Of a stretch of 64,000 bases of DNA, positions 19,716 through 29,247 are shown one piece after another. The notes under the pieces are model-generated. The model worked only from the letters and a program-made list of their open reading frames with translations. It searched no databases and was not told the origin of the DNA. The DNA comes from Pseudomonas putida (GTDB lineage: Bacteria > Pseudomonadota > Gammaproteobacteria > Pseudomonadales > Pseudomonadaceae). The stretch lies in contig NZ_CP016634.1 in the NCBI RefSeq assembly GCF_002741075.1, positions 574,501 through 638,500 of the forward strand, given 5' to 3'. The translations under genes were made by a program, and so were the position numbers. Position 1 is the stretch's first letter; every line of letters begins with the position of its first letter.

Positions 19716-19768
19716 GTTGGTGTCGCGGGTTGTGGGCATATCCGTTTTTTGGGTGACGCTTAGTCACC

Positions 19769-19830
19769 TTTGCGCCTTTACGGCGGGTCACGTTGGCCAA
19801 GACCAACGTGACCCGCCGTAAAGGCGCAAA
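19769..19830. repeat. Long perfect hairpin (28-bp arms) between asd and usg
   Basis: TTTGCGCCTTTACGGCGG... (19769-19796) is exactly complementary to 19803-19830, with a 6-nt CCAAGA loop. It is followed by the palindrome GGTGGCGCCACC (19837-19848). It lies in the 302-bp non-coding gap between asd and usg. It resembles a species-specific intergenic repeat more than a terminator, because no T-run follows on either side. Confidence 0.75.
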
Positions 19831-19960
19831 GCGCCGGTGGCGCCACCACCAAAAATGGATATGCTCAAAACTCAAAACGCCCAACCCCAAGCAAAACTAC
19901 TCCCCACCACTCAATCCAAGTAAAGTGCCGCACCCCAAGTTCCACCAGAAGGCCCAAACC

Positions 19961-20965
19961 ATGCCCCAGCCCATAGACATCGCCATCATCGGCGCCACCG
20001 GCAGCGTCGGCGAAACCCTCGTCCAGATCCTCGAGGAACTCCAATTCCCCGTCGCCACCTTGCACCTGCTGGCCAGCATGGAATCCGCTGGCAGCAACAT
20101 GATGTTCGCTGGAAAGAAACTGCGCGTACGTGAAGTCGACAGTTTCGACTTCAGCCAGGTCAAGCTGGCTTTCTTCGCCGCAAGCCCCGCTGTCACCCGC
20201 AGTTTTGCCCCCAAGGCCCAGCAGGCCGGCTGCTCGGTCATCGACCTGTCGGGTGGCCTGGAGCAGGCCCTGGCGCTGGTCCCGGAAGCCAACGGGGATA
20301 AGATCGCCCAGCTCAAGTCTCCTGTGCTGATTGCCAGCCCCAGCGCAGCGGCCGTTGCGTTGGCGGTAGCCCTGGCACCGCTCAAAGGCTTGCTCGACAT
20401 CGAGCGGGTACAGGTGATGGCTTGTCTGGCCGTGTCGGCCCAGGGCCGTGAAGCTGTCACCGAACTGGCCCGCCAGACCGCCGAACTGCTCAATGCTCGG
20501 CCGCTGGAGCCGCGCTTTTTCGATCGTCAGGTCGCTTTCAACGTACTGGCGCGGGTCGGAGCCGCCGACGAGCACGGTCACACCAGCCTGGAACGGCGCC
20601 TGGTCGATGAGCTGCGCGTGCTGCTTGACCTGCCGGCGCTGAAAATCTCTGTGAGCTGCGTTCAAGTCCCAGTGTTTTATGGCGATAGCTTCAGTGTGGC
20701 GGTGCAGAGCCGTCGCCCGGTCGATCTGGAGGCGGTCAACGAGGCGCTCGAGGCCGCCGCTGGCATCGAGCTGGTCGAGCCGGAGGATTATCCGACAGCC
20801 GTCGGCGACGCAGTGGGCCAAGACGTGGTCTATGTTGGTCGTGTACGCCATGGCATCGACGAGCAAGAACAACTCAACCTCTGGCTGACCACCGACAATG
20901 TGCGTAAAGGGGCCGCCCTTAACGCCGTGCAAGTGGCCGGATTGTTGATAAAAGACATGGTGTAA
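19961..20965 (+). CDS. usg: Usg-like aspartate-semialdehyde dehydrogenase paralogue without catalytic residues
   Basis: A 334-residue protein with the ASADH fold: NAD(P) loop IIGATGSVGETL, ending LNAVQVAGLLIKDMV. The usual N-P-N-C catalytic segment reads SPSA, so the nucleophilic Cys is Ala129. The usual VPVF..GH segment reads VPVFYGDSFSV, with the acid/base His replaced by Asp. It is therefore unlikely to be a dehydrogenase; E. coli Usg is a similar inactive-looking relative. The start is ATG 19961. It lies between asd and fimV, with fimV 71 bp downstream, an arrangement I recall as conserved in Pseudomonas. The function is unknown. Confidence 0.85.
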   Translation: MPQPIDIAIIGATGSVGETLVQILEELQFPVATLHLLASMESAGSNMMFAGKKLRVREVDSFDFSQVKLAFFAASPAVTRSFAPKAQQAGCSVIDLSGGLEQALALVPEANGDKIAQLKSPVLIASPSAAAVALAVALAPLKGLLDIERVQVMACLAVSAQGREAVTELARQTAELLNARPLEPRFFDRQVAFNVLARVGAADEHGHTSLERRLVDELRVLLDLPALKISVSCVQVPVFYGDSFSVAVQSRRPVDLEAVNEALEAAAGIELVEPEDYPTAVGDAVGQDVVYVGRVRHGIDEQEQLNLWLTTDNVRKGAALNAVQVAGLLIKDMV

Positions 20966-21036
20966 AAGATACTGGCGCGTACTTTTGTCCTACACCACAC
21001 GCAGGTCTAGGGACGATTCTTAGAAGGGAAGAGGTC

Positions 21037-23736
21037 ATGCTTCGAATTCGCAAACTGGTTCTGGCCATGGCAGCAGCCTCGGCGCTGTCGTCTGGCATGG
21101 CCAATGCCCTCGGGTTGGGTGAGCTGACCCTCAAGTCGGCGCAGAACCAGCCGCTGGACGCCGAGATCGAACTGCTCGACGTGCGTGACCTCACCGCTGC
21201 CGAAGTGGCGCCGAGCCTGGCGCCACCGGAAGAGTTCTCCAAGGCCGGGGTGCCTTACCCGTCCTACCTCGAAGACCTGACCTTCACACCGGTGATCAAC
21301 CCCAACGGCAAGAGTGTGTTGCGGGTGACCTCCAGCCAACCGTTGCCGGCACCGGTGGTGAAGTTCCTGGTCCAGGTGATGTGGCCGCAAGGTCGCTTGC
21401 TGCGTGACTACAACGTGTTGCTCGACCAGGCCAAGGCCCAGGGCGAGGCGGCGTCCGCCACCGGCATCGCGCCAGCGGTCAGTGGTGCCAGCCGCTACAC
21501 CACCAAACGGCGCGATACGCTTTGGCAGATTGCCGCGCGCAACAGCCAGGGCGGCTCGGTCCAGCAGACCATGCTGGCTATTCAGGCCCTGAACCCGGAT
21601 GCCTTCATCGGTAACAACATCAACCAGCTCAAGATCGGCCAGGTGCTGCGCCTGCCGGATCAGCAGCAGATCCAGAACATCCCTCAGGGCGAGGCGGTTC
21701 GCGAAGTCGCCGAGCAATACGCGGCCTGGCGTGAAGGCCGGCGCTTGGGGCCTCGCGCCCGCCAGCTGGATGCGACCCGCCGAGGCGCGGCCGAGGCTGC
21801 ACCGGCGCGAATCGCCCAAGGCGACAACCTGCGCCTGGTCAGCCCGGATACCAAGGGCGCGGCGGGTGATGCCAAGGCGCTCAGCGACAAGCTCGCCGTG
21901 GCCCAGGAAAGCCTCGACACCAGCCGTCGTGACAACGAAGAACTCAAGAGTCGCATGGCTGACCTGCAGAGCCAGTTGGACAAGCTGCAGCGTCTGATCC
22001 AGCTCAAGAATGATCAACTGGCGCGCCTCGAGGCCCAGGGTGCGGCGGGGCAGCCCCCTGCTGCCACGCCCTTGCCCGGCGAGCCGGCCCCTGCGCAGCC
22101 TGCGGTCAATGCCCAACTGACACCGGCCGAGCCTGTGGTCGAGCCGGCACCGGCAGCGGTGGACACGGCGCCTGTCGTCAAGGAGACCCCTTATCAAGGC
22201 GTGCTCGACGAGCTGCTCGGCAACCCGCTGTTGCTAGGGCTGCTGGCCGGCTCGACCTTCCTGGTGTTGCTGTTGTTGCTGCTGCTTCTGGCACGCAAAC
22301 GCAAAGCTCAGCAGGAGGCTGAGAAACACCTGCGCATGGCGCGTGCCCTGGCCGAGGAAAATGAGCGCGGCCCTGACCTGAACATGCCGCCAGGCAGCTT
22401 CGATGACCTGGATGTGTCGGCGCCGAGCGTGACGCTGTCACCCGCGGTGGTCGCAGCTTCCGCTGCCGCTGCCGTTGCCGCGGAGAAACCGGCCGCACCT
22501 GCACCGGAGCCTGCGCCCGCTGCCGCGCCTGTGGCAGCGGCTGATCCGCTGGCCGGCTTGCTGGCCGAGGTCGATCAGAGCCTGGCACAAGGCCGTCTGA
22601 ACCACGCCGCCGACCTGCTCGAGCCTGCGCTGATTGCTCAGCCTGAGCGTGGAGATTTGCGTCTGAAGCTGATGGAAGTCTATGCCCGTCAGGGCGATCA
22701 GAACGCGTTCGCCAGCGAGGAGCGCCGTCTGGCGCCGACCGAACAGAACAAGGCCGAAGTCGAGTCGCTCAAGGAGCGTTTCCCGGCGATGGTGGCCGTA
22801 GCCGCTGCAGGTCTTGGCGCCGCAGCCCTGGCTGCCGAAATGGACGCGCAGTACGTTCAGGACCTGCTTCAGGAAAGCACTGATGAGGTCGCGGACAGCG
22901 AACCTGCGCCGGAGCCCGAACCTGAGACGGCAGCCGTTGACCAGGTCGAGCCTGAGCCACAAGCGGAGCCCGAGCTGGATGGGGTCATCGAGACGCCAGT
23001 CACCGATGAAAATGATCTGGACAGCGCCTTCGACCTCAGCCTGGATGATGATCTTCCCGAGGACGCAGCGCTTGGTCTCGCGTTGCCGGAAGAGCCCGTG
23101 GTCGCTGAAGAGCCCGTGCAGGAAAGCGTCGAGCCGGTCGCGCCACAGACCGATGCCGACGAAGATTTCGAAGCCTTGCTCGAGCAGGCTCAGGTTCAGG
23201 CCGAACCACAGAGCCTGGACGATCTGGCCGATTTCGATCTGGACATCGGCGAGGCGCAATCTACGGCGTCCACGCCCGCTCCCGCGCAAGCCGAAGAGGC
23301 GCCGGTGGATGTGGCGGCCGAGTTGGCAGCCTTCGATGAGATTCCTGAGTTCGATCCGCTTTCGGAGCTGGAGCTGCCCGAAGACTTCGATCTGTCCCTT
23401 TCGCTGGACGATGAGTCGCCGGCGGCCAAGAGCTTTGCCTCGGAGCTCGACGACGTCAATGCTGAGCTGGACAAGCTTTCCCAGAGCCTGGAGTCGCCTT
23501 CGCTCGAGCCGCACTTCACCGCTGAGGATGCCGCCAAGGAGCCGGATCCATTGGACGATCTGGACTTCGACTTCTTCTCTGGCGCCGACGAAGTGGCGAC
23601 CAAGCTGGATCTTGCCCGCGCCTACATCGACATGGGTGATCATCAAGGGGCACGCGACATCCTCGACGAAGTGGTCAAGGATGGCGACGACAACCAGCGC
23701 CAGGAAGCCGAAGAGATGCTTTCGCGGCTGGTCTAG
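21037..23736 (+). CDS. fimV: FimV/HubP-family polar pilus assembly protein
   Basis: A peptidoglycan-binding polar organiser needed for type IV pilus assembly and twitching in relatives. It has 899 residues: a signal peptide to about residue 28 (SGMANALGLGEL), the FimV N-terminal domain, a LysM domain (about 150-210, RDTLWQIAARNS), a coiled coil (about 285-325), one transmembrane helix (about 395-415) before RKRK, a very acidic cytoplasmic region, and the conserved C-terminal TPR-like FimV box (VATKLDLARAYIDMGD). The start is ATG 21037 behind GAAGAGG. The acidic low-complexity stretch is typical of the family. Confidence 0.95.
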   Translation: MLRIRKLVLAMAAASALSSGMANALGLGELTLKSAQNQPLDAEIELLDVRDLTAAEVAPSLAPPEEFSKAGVPYPSYLEDLTFTPVINPNGKSVLRVTSSQPLPAPVVKFLVQVMWPQGRLLRDYNVLLDQAKAQGEAASATGIAPAVSGASRYTTKRRDTLWQIAARNSQGGSVQQTMLAIQALNPDAFIGNNINQLKIGQVLRLPDQQQIQNIPQGEAVREVAEQYAAWREGRRLGPRARQLDATRRGAAEAAPARIAQGDNLRLVSPDTKGAAGDAKALSDKLAVAQESLDTSRRDNEELKSRMADLQSQLDKLQRLIQLKNDQLARLEAQGAAGQPPAATPLPGEPAPAQPAVNAQLTPAEPVVEPAPAAVDTAPVVKETPYQGVLDELLGNPLLLGLLAGSTFLVLLLLLLLLARKRKAQQEAEKHLRMARALAEENERGPDLNMPPGSFDDLDVSAPSVTLSPAVVAASAAAAVAAEKPAAPAPEPAPAAAPVAAADPLAGLLAEVDQSLAQGRLNHAADLLEPALIAQPERGDLRLKLMEVYARQGDQNAFASEERRLAPTEQNKAEVESLKERFPAMVAVAAAGLGAAALAAEMDAQYVQDLLQESTDEVADSEPAPEPEPETAAVDQVEPEPQAEPELDGVIETPVTDENDLDSAFDLSLDDDLPEDAALGLALPEEPVVAEEPVQESVEPVAPQTDADEDFEALLEQAQVQAEPQSLDDLADFDLDIGEAQSTASTPAPAQAEEAPVDVAAELAAFDEIPEFDPLSELELPEDFDLSLSLDDESPAAKSFASELDDVNAELDKLSQSLESPSLEPHFTAEDAAKEPDPLDDLDFDFFSGADEVATKLDLARAYIDMGDHQGARDILDEVVKDGDDNQRQEAEEMLSRLV

Positions 23737-23757
23737 CGCCAACCGATTCACCCGATA

Positions 23758-23780
23758 ACGGCAGCCCTCGTGGCTGCCGT
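23758..23780 (+). terminator. Terminator hairpin after fimV
   Basis: ACGGCAGCC and GGCTGCCGT form a perfect 9-bp stem with a CTCGT loop, 22 bp after the fimV stop. Only a weak T-rich tail follows (TGCCGTT). A TATAAT -10-like hexamer at 23787-23792 comes right after it and may belong to a truA promoter, but no good -35 is visible. Confidence 0.6.
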
Positions 23781-23827
23781 TGCCGTTATAATGCCCGTCT
23801 TTCGTTCCACCCACAGGTTTCACGTTC

Positions 23828-24682
23828 TTGGACATCAACGACATCGCGGCAGCCGAATCGGCGGCCGAAGGTTACTCCCGCATCGCCCTGGGCGTGGAAT
23901 ACAAAGGCTCGCGCTACCGTGGCTGGCAGCGCCAGGCCAGTGGTGTGCCAAGCGTCCAGCAGGCACTGGAGCAGGCGCTGTCGACGGTGGCCAACGAGCC
24001 GATCTCGGTGATCTGTGCCGGTCGCACCGACGCCGGCGTCCATGGCTGCGGCCAGATCGTTCACTTCGACACCCGGGCGGTGCGCGATGAGCGAGCCTGG
24101 ACCATGGGCACCAACTTCAATCTGCCCAACGACATCAGCGTCACTTGGGCGCGTCCGATGCCAGCGGATTTCCATGCCCGTTTCAAGGCCATGGCGCGGC
24201 GCTATCGTTATGTCATCTACAACGACCCGATCCGCCCCGCGCATTTGGCCGAGGAGGTCACCTGGAACCACAGGCCGCTGGACGTCGAGCGTATGGCCGA
24301 GGCGGCCCAGTTCCTGCTCGGGACCCATGATTTCAGCGCGTTCCGTGCCAGCCAGTGTCAGGCCAAGTCGCCGATCAAGCATATCTACCACCTGCGCGTC
24401 ACCCGCCACGGCAAGATGATCGTCCTGGACGTTCGCGCCACCGCGTTCCTTCATCACATGGTGCGCAACATCGCCGGTGTGCTGATGACCATCGGTGCAG
24501 GCGAACGCCCGGTGACATGGGCACGCGAAGTGCTGGAAGGGCGCAATCGTCGCGAAGGCGGCGTCACCGCCCACCCCTACGGCCTATACCTGGTGCAGGT
24601 GGAGTACCCCGAGGTCTTCGCCTTGCCGCAACGTTACATCGGTCCACACTTTCTCACCGGTTACGAAGCGCTGGCAGACTGA
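23828..24682 (+). CDS. truA: tRNA pseudouridine(38-40) synthase
   Basis: Modifies uridines 38-40 in the anticodon stem-loop of many tRNAs. The longest frame gives 284 residues, with catalytic Asp68 in GRTDAGVHG and the downstream motifs FHARFKAMARRYRY and TAFLHHMVRNI. The frame begins with TTG 23828 and has no clear SD (nearest AGG 12 nt upstream), so the true start is uncertain; the conserved part begins at about residue 15 (GYSRIALGVEYKGSRY). Confidence 0.93.
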   Translation: MDINDIAAAESAAEGYSRIALGVEYKGSRYRGWQRQASGVPSVQQALEQALSTVANEPISVICAGRTDAGVHGCGQIVHFDTRAVRDERAWTMGTNFNLPNDISVTWARPMPADFHARFKAMARRYRYVIYNDPIRPAHLAEEVTWNHRPLDVERMAEAAQFLLGTHDFSAFRASQCQAKSPIKHIYHLRVTRHGKMIVLDVRATAFLHHMVRNIAGVLMTIGAGERPVTWAREVLEGRNRREGGVTAHPYGLYLVQVEYPEVFALPQRYIGPHFLTGYEALAD

Positions 24683-24742
24683 CGGGTGAAACGTCATTTG
24701 CTACCATCCGGCTTTTAACCGAGCACTCAAGGTTCGCCGTCC

Positions 24743-25363
24743 ATGAGCAACGTTCGCAGCAAGATCTGCGGGATTACCCGCATCGAGGACGCCCTGGCTG
24801 CTGCCGAAGCCGGTGCCGATGCCATCGGGTTGGTCTTTTATGCCAAGAGTCCGCGTGCGGTGGATGTGCGCCAGGCGCGGGCGATCATCGCCGAGCTGCC
24901 GCCGTTTGTGACTACGGTAGGCCTGTTCGTCAATGCATCGCGGTGCGAACTCAACGAGATTCTCGAGGCGGTGCCGCTGGACCTGCTACAGTTCCACGGC
25001 GACGAAACCCCGGCCGACTGTGAGGGTTACCATCGGCCCTGGATCAAGGCGCTGCGGGTACGTCCCGGCGATGAGCTGGAGTCGGCCTGTCAGCTGTATG
25101 CAGGGGCCCGTGGCATTCTCCTGGATACCTACGTGCCCGGTGTGCCGGGTGGTACTGGCGAGGCCTTCGACTGGTCGCTGGTGCCTGCTTCGCTGAGCAA
25201 ACCGATCATCCTGGCTGGCGGCCTGTCTGCGGGCAACGTCGGTCAGGCCATCGCCCAGGTACGGCCTTATGCCGTGGATGTCAGCGGCGGGGTGGAGCAA
25301 GCCAAGGGCATCAAGGATGCGGCGAAGATCGAAGCCTTCATGCGTGCGGTGAAACAGGCGTGA
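24743..25363 (+). CDS. trpF: Phosphoribosylanthranilate isomerase
   Basis: An Amadori rearrangement enzyme of tryptophan synthesis. It has 206 residues with a small TIM barrel: KICGIT with catalytic Cys9, [16 protein letters not shown] carrying the catalytic Asp, and the phosphate-binding VDVSGGVE. The start is ATG 24743. It stands apart from other trp genes, the usual state in Pseudomonas, and lies between truA and accD. Confidence 0.96.
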   Translation: MSNVRSKICGITRIEDALAAAEAGADAIGLVFYAKSPRAVDVRQARAIIAELPPFVTTVGLFVNASRCELNEILEAVPLDLLQFHGDETPADCEGYHRPWIKALRVRPGDELESACQLYAGARGILLDTYVPGVPGGTGEAFDWSLVPASLSKPIILAGGLSAGNVGQAIAQVRPYAVDVSGGVEQAKGIKDAAKIEAFMRAVKQA

Positions 25364-25473
25364 CGTTGGATGTGACGGCTGCCCGCGCGGCATCGTCCAT
25401 AGCTTTCGCAGCCCGGTGCTGCCAAGCCCACCCCTTGGGTGGTTGGTGTGGTTCGCCGGCATGACAGATTGAC

Positions 25474-25528
25474 GATGGCCTGACCGCCAGGTCGGCCCCG
25501 CTCAACGCGGGCCCCGGACCGGGCCATC
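25474..25528 (+). other. Branched RNA-structure candidate upstream of accD
   Basis: Within the 250-bp trpF-accD gap, GATGGCC (25474-25480) pairs with GGCCATC (25522-25528). It encloses two smaller hairpins, GACC/GGTC (25482-25493) and CCCGC/GCGGG (25497-25511), giving a three-way junction. It ends 85 bp before the accD start. It could be a leader regulatory structure or an intergenic repeat; no known family is recognised. Confidence 0.4.
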
Positions 25529-25613
25529 ATCGTTTCATTGAAGAACATGAGCTCAAGGGCAGGGCATGGCCGGCCAGACCGGCCCCCGCCCACCGATACT
25601 GGAGAAAGAAAGC

Positions 25614-26506
<893 letters not shown>

Positions 26507-26507
<1 letters not shown>

Positions 26508-27793
26508 TGAGCACTCGCACGCTGGGCGACTGGCTCGCCTACCTCGAGCAGTTGCACCCTTCGGCCATCGACATGGGGCTGGAGCGTTCTCAACAGGTGG
26601 CGACACGGCTCGGCCTGGGCAAGCTGGCGCCTCGGGTGGTGACGGTTACCGGTACCAACGGCAAAGGCTCGACCTGTGCGTTCGTGGCATCCTTGCTCCG
26701 GGCGCAGGGGCTGAAGGTCGGTGTGTACAGCTCGCCGCACCTGTTGCGTTACAACGAGCGGGTGCGCATCGACGGTGCCGACGCCAGCGATGAGCGCCTC
26801 TGCGAAGCGTTCGCCGCGGTAGAGGCGGCCCGTGGCGAGATCTCCCTGACCTATTTCGAGATGGGCACGCTCGCGGCGTTCTGGCTGTTCCAGCAGTCCG
26901 CGCTGGATGCCGTGGTGCTCGAGGTTGGCCTGGGAGGGCGCCTGGATGCCGTCAATCTGATTGATGCGGACCTGGCGCTGGTCACCAGCATCGGTGTCGA
27001 TCATGCCGATTACCTGGGTGATACCCGCGAATCCGTCGCTTTCGAGAAGGCGGGGATCTTCCGCCAGGGCAAGCCTGCCCTGTGTGGAGATCTCAACCCA
27101 CCCCAGCCGTTGCTGGACAAGGCGCGGGAACTGGCTTGCCCGTTCCTTTTGCGCGGCCGCGATTTCGATCAGGCAACCACCGATCGACACTGGCAGTGGC
27201 GTGGCACTCGGGGCGACGGCAGCAGTGTGGAGCTGCATGACCTGCCGCTGCTCGACCTGCCGATGGAGAACGCCGCCCTGGCGCTGCAGGCCTATCTATT
27301 GATGGGGCTGCCGTGGGAGGCTGGGCAGATTCGTCAGGCATTGCTCGATACCCAGGTGACCGGTCGTTTGGATCGTCGCGCGGTGCGCTGGCAAGGCCGG
27401 CGTCTGGAGCTGTTGCTGGATGTGGGGCACAACCCCCATGCCGCCGAGTACCTGGCCGCCCGTTTGGCCGCGCGCCCCGTCAAGGGGCGTCGCCTGGCGG
27501 TGTTCGGCCTGCTCGCCGACAAGGACCTGGAGGGTGTGATCGCACCGCTCGCGGGGGTGGTCGACGAATGGGCAGTGGCGCCGCTGGAAACACCACGCAG
27601 CCGCCCAGCGGCAGAGCTGGCGGCAGCCTTGACGAACGTCGGCGCGACGGTGAAGTCTTATGCCAGCGTCGATGCCGCCCTTGAGGGGCAATGTGCGCAG
27701 GCGACAGCGGATGATCAAATCCTGCTGTTCGGTTCGTTTTTCTGTGTTGGCCAAGCCCTGGAATGGCTAGAGCGGCAAGCTCCGGAGGAGTAG
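26507..27793 (+). CDS. folC: Dihydrofolate synthase / folylpolyglutamate synthase
   Basis: Adds glutamate to dihydropteroate and extends folate polyglutamates. It has 428 residues with a Mur-ligase-type P-loop TGTNGKGST at about 48-56, SSPHLLRYNERVRI, the VGLGGRLDAVN signature and a C-terminal ligase domain (DVGHNPHA). The start is ATG 26507, overlapping the accD stop; a GTG one codon earlier is possible. Its stop abuts the next gene's ATG. Confidence 0.96.
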
Positions 27794-28468
27794 ATGGCAG
27801 TGCTGGATAAAGGGATTAAGCAGCGCATGGTGGGTGCGTTGGTGCTGGTGGCGCTGGCGGTTATATTCCTGCCGATGCTGTTCACCCGCGAAGACGAGAT
27901 GCGCCAAGTGCGTGTCGAGGCGCCCGAGGCGCCCGCCATGCCGAGCCTGCCGCAGGTTCAGGTCGAGCCTGTGCAGGTGCCTGAGCCCCAGCCACTGCCC
28001 GAAGTGTCGGCGCCGGTGGCGGAGCAGCCACCTGTGGTGGTCAATGAATCCAGCGCGCCGATGACCACGCCGAGCCAGCCGATCGCACCAGCCCCCGTCC
28101 AGGCGCCGGCGCCCAAACCTGCGCCTGCACCAACACAGAAGGTCGAGACTCGCCCGGCTGCAGCCGCGTCCGCGCCCGCAGCCAGCGCCCCCAAGCCGGC
28201 TGCACCGTCCAAGGTCGACGTCAATGGTTTGCCGGTGAGCTGGTCGATCCAATTGGCCAGCCTTTCCAATCGGGCGGGCGCCGATAACCTGCAGAAAACC
28301 CTGCGTAGCCAGGGCTACAACGCCTACATTCGTTCTGCCGATGGTATGAACCGCGTCTACGTCGGGCCACTGATCGAACGGACCGAGGCCGAGCGTCTGC
28401 GGGATGTGATCAACCGCCAGCACAACCTCAAGGGGTTCGTGGTGCGCTTCCAGCCAGAGCGCAATTGA
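27794..28468 (+). CDS. SPOR-domain inner membrane protein (DedD-like)
   Basis: A 224-residue bitopic membrane protein. It has a cytoplasmic N terminus (MAVLDKGIKQRM), one transmembrane helix (about residues 12-28), a long Pro/Ala/Val-rich periplasmic linker and a C-terminal SPOR domain (VSWSIQLASLSNRAGADNL to VRFQPE) that binds denuded septal peptidoglycan. Size and position between folC and cvpA match E. coli DedD, a division protein. The ATG directly follows the folC stop, with GGAGGAG as a strong SD. Confidence 0.9.
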   Translation: MAVLDKGIKQRMVGALVLVALAVIFLPMLFTREDEMRQVRVEAPEAPAMPSLPQVQVEPVQVPEPQPLPEVSAPVAEQPPVVVNESSAPMTTPSQPIAPAPVQAPAPKPAPAPTQKVETRPAAAASAPAASAPKPAAPSKVDVNGLPVSWSIQLASLSNRAGADNLQKTLRSQGYNAYIRSADGMNRVYVGPLIERTEAERLRDVINRQHNLKGFVVRFQPERN

Positions 28469-28474
28469 TCTGGA

Positions 28475-28508
28475 GCGGGGCGCGCGGCTTATGCCGGCCC
28501 CGCGTTTT
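28475..28508 (+). terminator. Terminator after the SPOR-domain gene
   Basis: GCGGGGC (28475-28481) and GCCCCGC (28497-28503) pair around a 15-nt loop and are followed by GTTTT. Confidence 0.65.
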
Positions 28509-28591
28509 GATGGCCTCAGGGGGTAGATCGCTCTCTGTGGGCCTTGTGTCGCGGGAGGGCGCAATGCGGGCGCAATGGGCTGACATTCCGC

Positions 28592-28620
28592 TTACCCCAA
28601 ACCCGCCGCTCTGGTAAAAT
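28592..28620 (+). promoter_or_regulatory. Candidate promoter of cvpA-purF
   Basis: An extended -10 TGGTAAAAT ends at 28620, with a weak -35 TTACCC at 28592 and a 17-bp spacer. It lies downstream of the terminator at 28475 and 30 bp before the cvpA start. Pattern-based only. Confidence 0.4.
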
Positions 28621-28650
28621 GCGCCGCCTCAAACGTCGGCAGGCAACACC

Positions 28651-29205
28651 GTGGCATTTACCTGGGTCGATTGGGCGATCATCGCGATCATCGCCATTTC
28701 CTCACTGATCAGTCTCAAGCGCGGCTTCGTCAAGGAAGCCTTGTCTCTGCTCATCTGGATCATTGCCGGTGCGGTTGCCTGGATGTTCGGCGGCTCCCTT
28801 TCGCAGTATCTTGAAAGCTATATCCAGACGCCTTCGGCGCGCATCATCGCCGGCTGCGCCATTCTTTTCGTCGCCACCTTGCTGGTGGGGGCAATGATCA
28901 ACTTCCTCATCGGTGAGCTGATCCGCGTGACCGGGCTGTCCGGCACCGATCGTTTCCTCGGCATGGCCTTCGGGGCCGCGCGCGGGGCCTTGCTGGTGGT
29001 GGTGGCCATCGGGCTGTTGAGCCTGGGGCCTGTGCAACAGGATCCGTGGTGGCAGGAGTCTCGCCTGATACCACAGTTTCTATTGGTCGCGGACTGGTCC
29101 AAGAACCTGATCCTGGGGTTCACCGGTCAATGGATGTCCAGTGGGATCAGCGCACCGGCTGATCTTCCGTTCAAGGAACAGTTGCTCGGGCCCACCAGGC
29201 CTTGA
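28651..29205 (+). CDS. cvpA: CvpA family membrane protein
   Basis: A 184-residue inner membrane protein with about four hydrophobic helices (WAIIAIIAISSLISL; LLIWIIAGAVAWMFG; IIAGCAILFVATLLVG; a helix near LLVVVAIGLLSLG). The conserved KRGFVKE and GTDRFLG loops of CvpA are present. It is known for colicin V export in E. coli and is genetically linked to purF there as here. The start is GTG 28651 behind AGGCAAC. Confidence 0.92.
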   Translation: MAFTWVDWAIIAIIAISSLISLKRGFVKEALSLLIWIIAGAVAWMFGGSLSQYLESYIQTPSARIIAGCAILFVATLLVGAMINFLIGELIRVTGLSGTDRFLGMAFGAARGALLVVVAIGLLSLGPVQQDPWWQESRLIPQFLLVADWSKNLILGFTGQWMSSGISAPADLPFKEQLLGPTRP

Positions 29206-29247
29206 GCGCTTTTCAATCAAGTTTCATCAAAGTAGGGGTTGCGTCGC

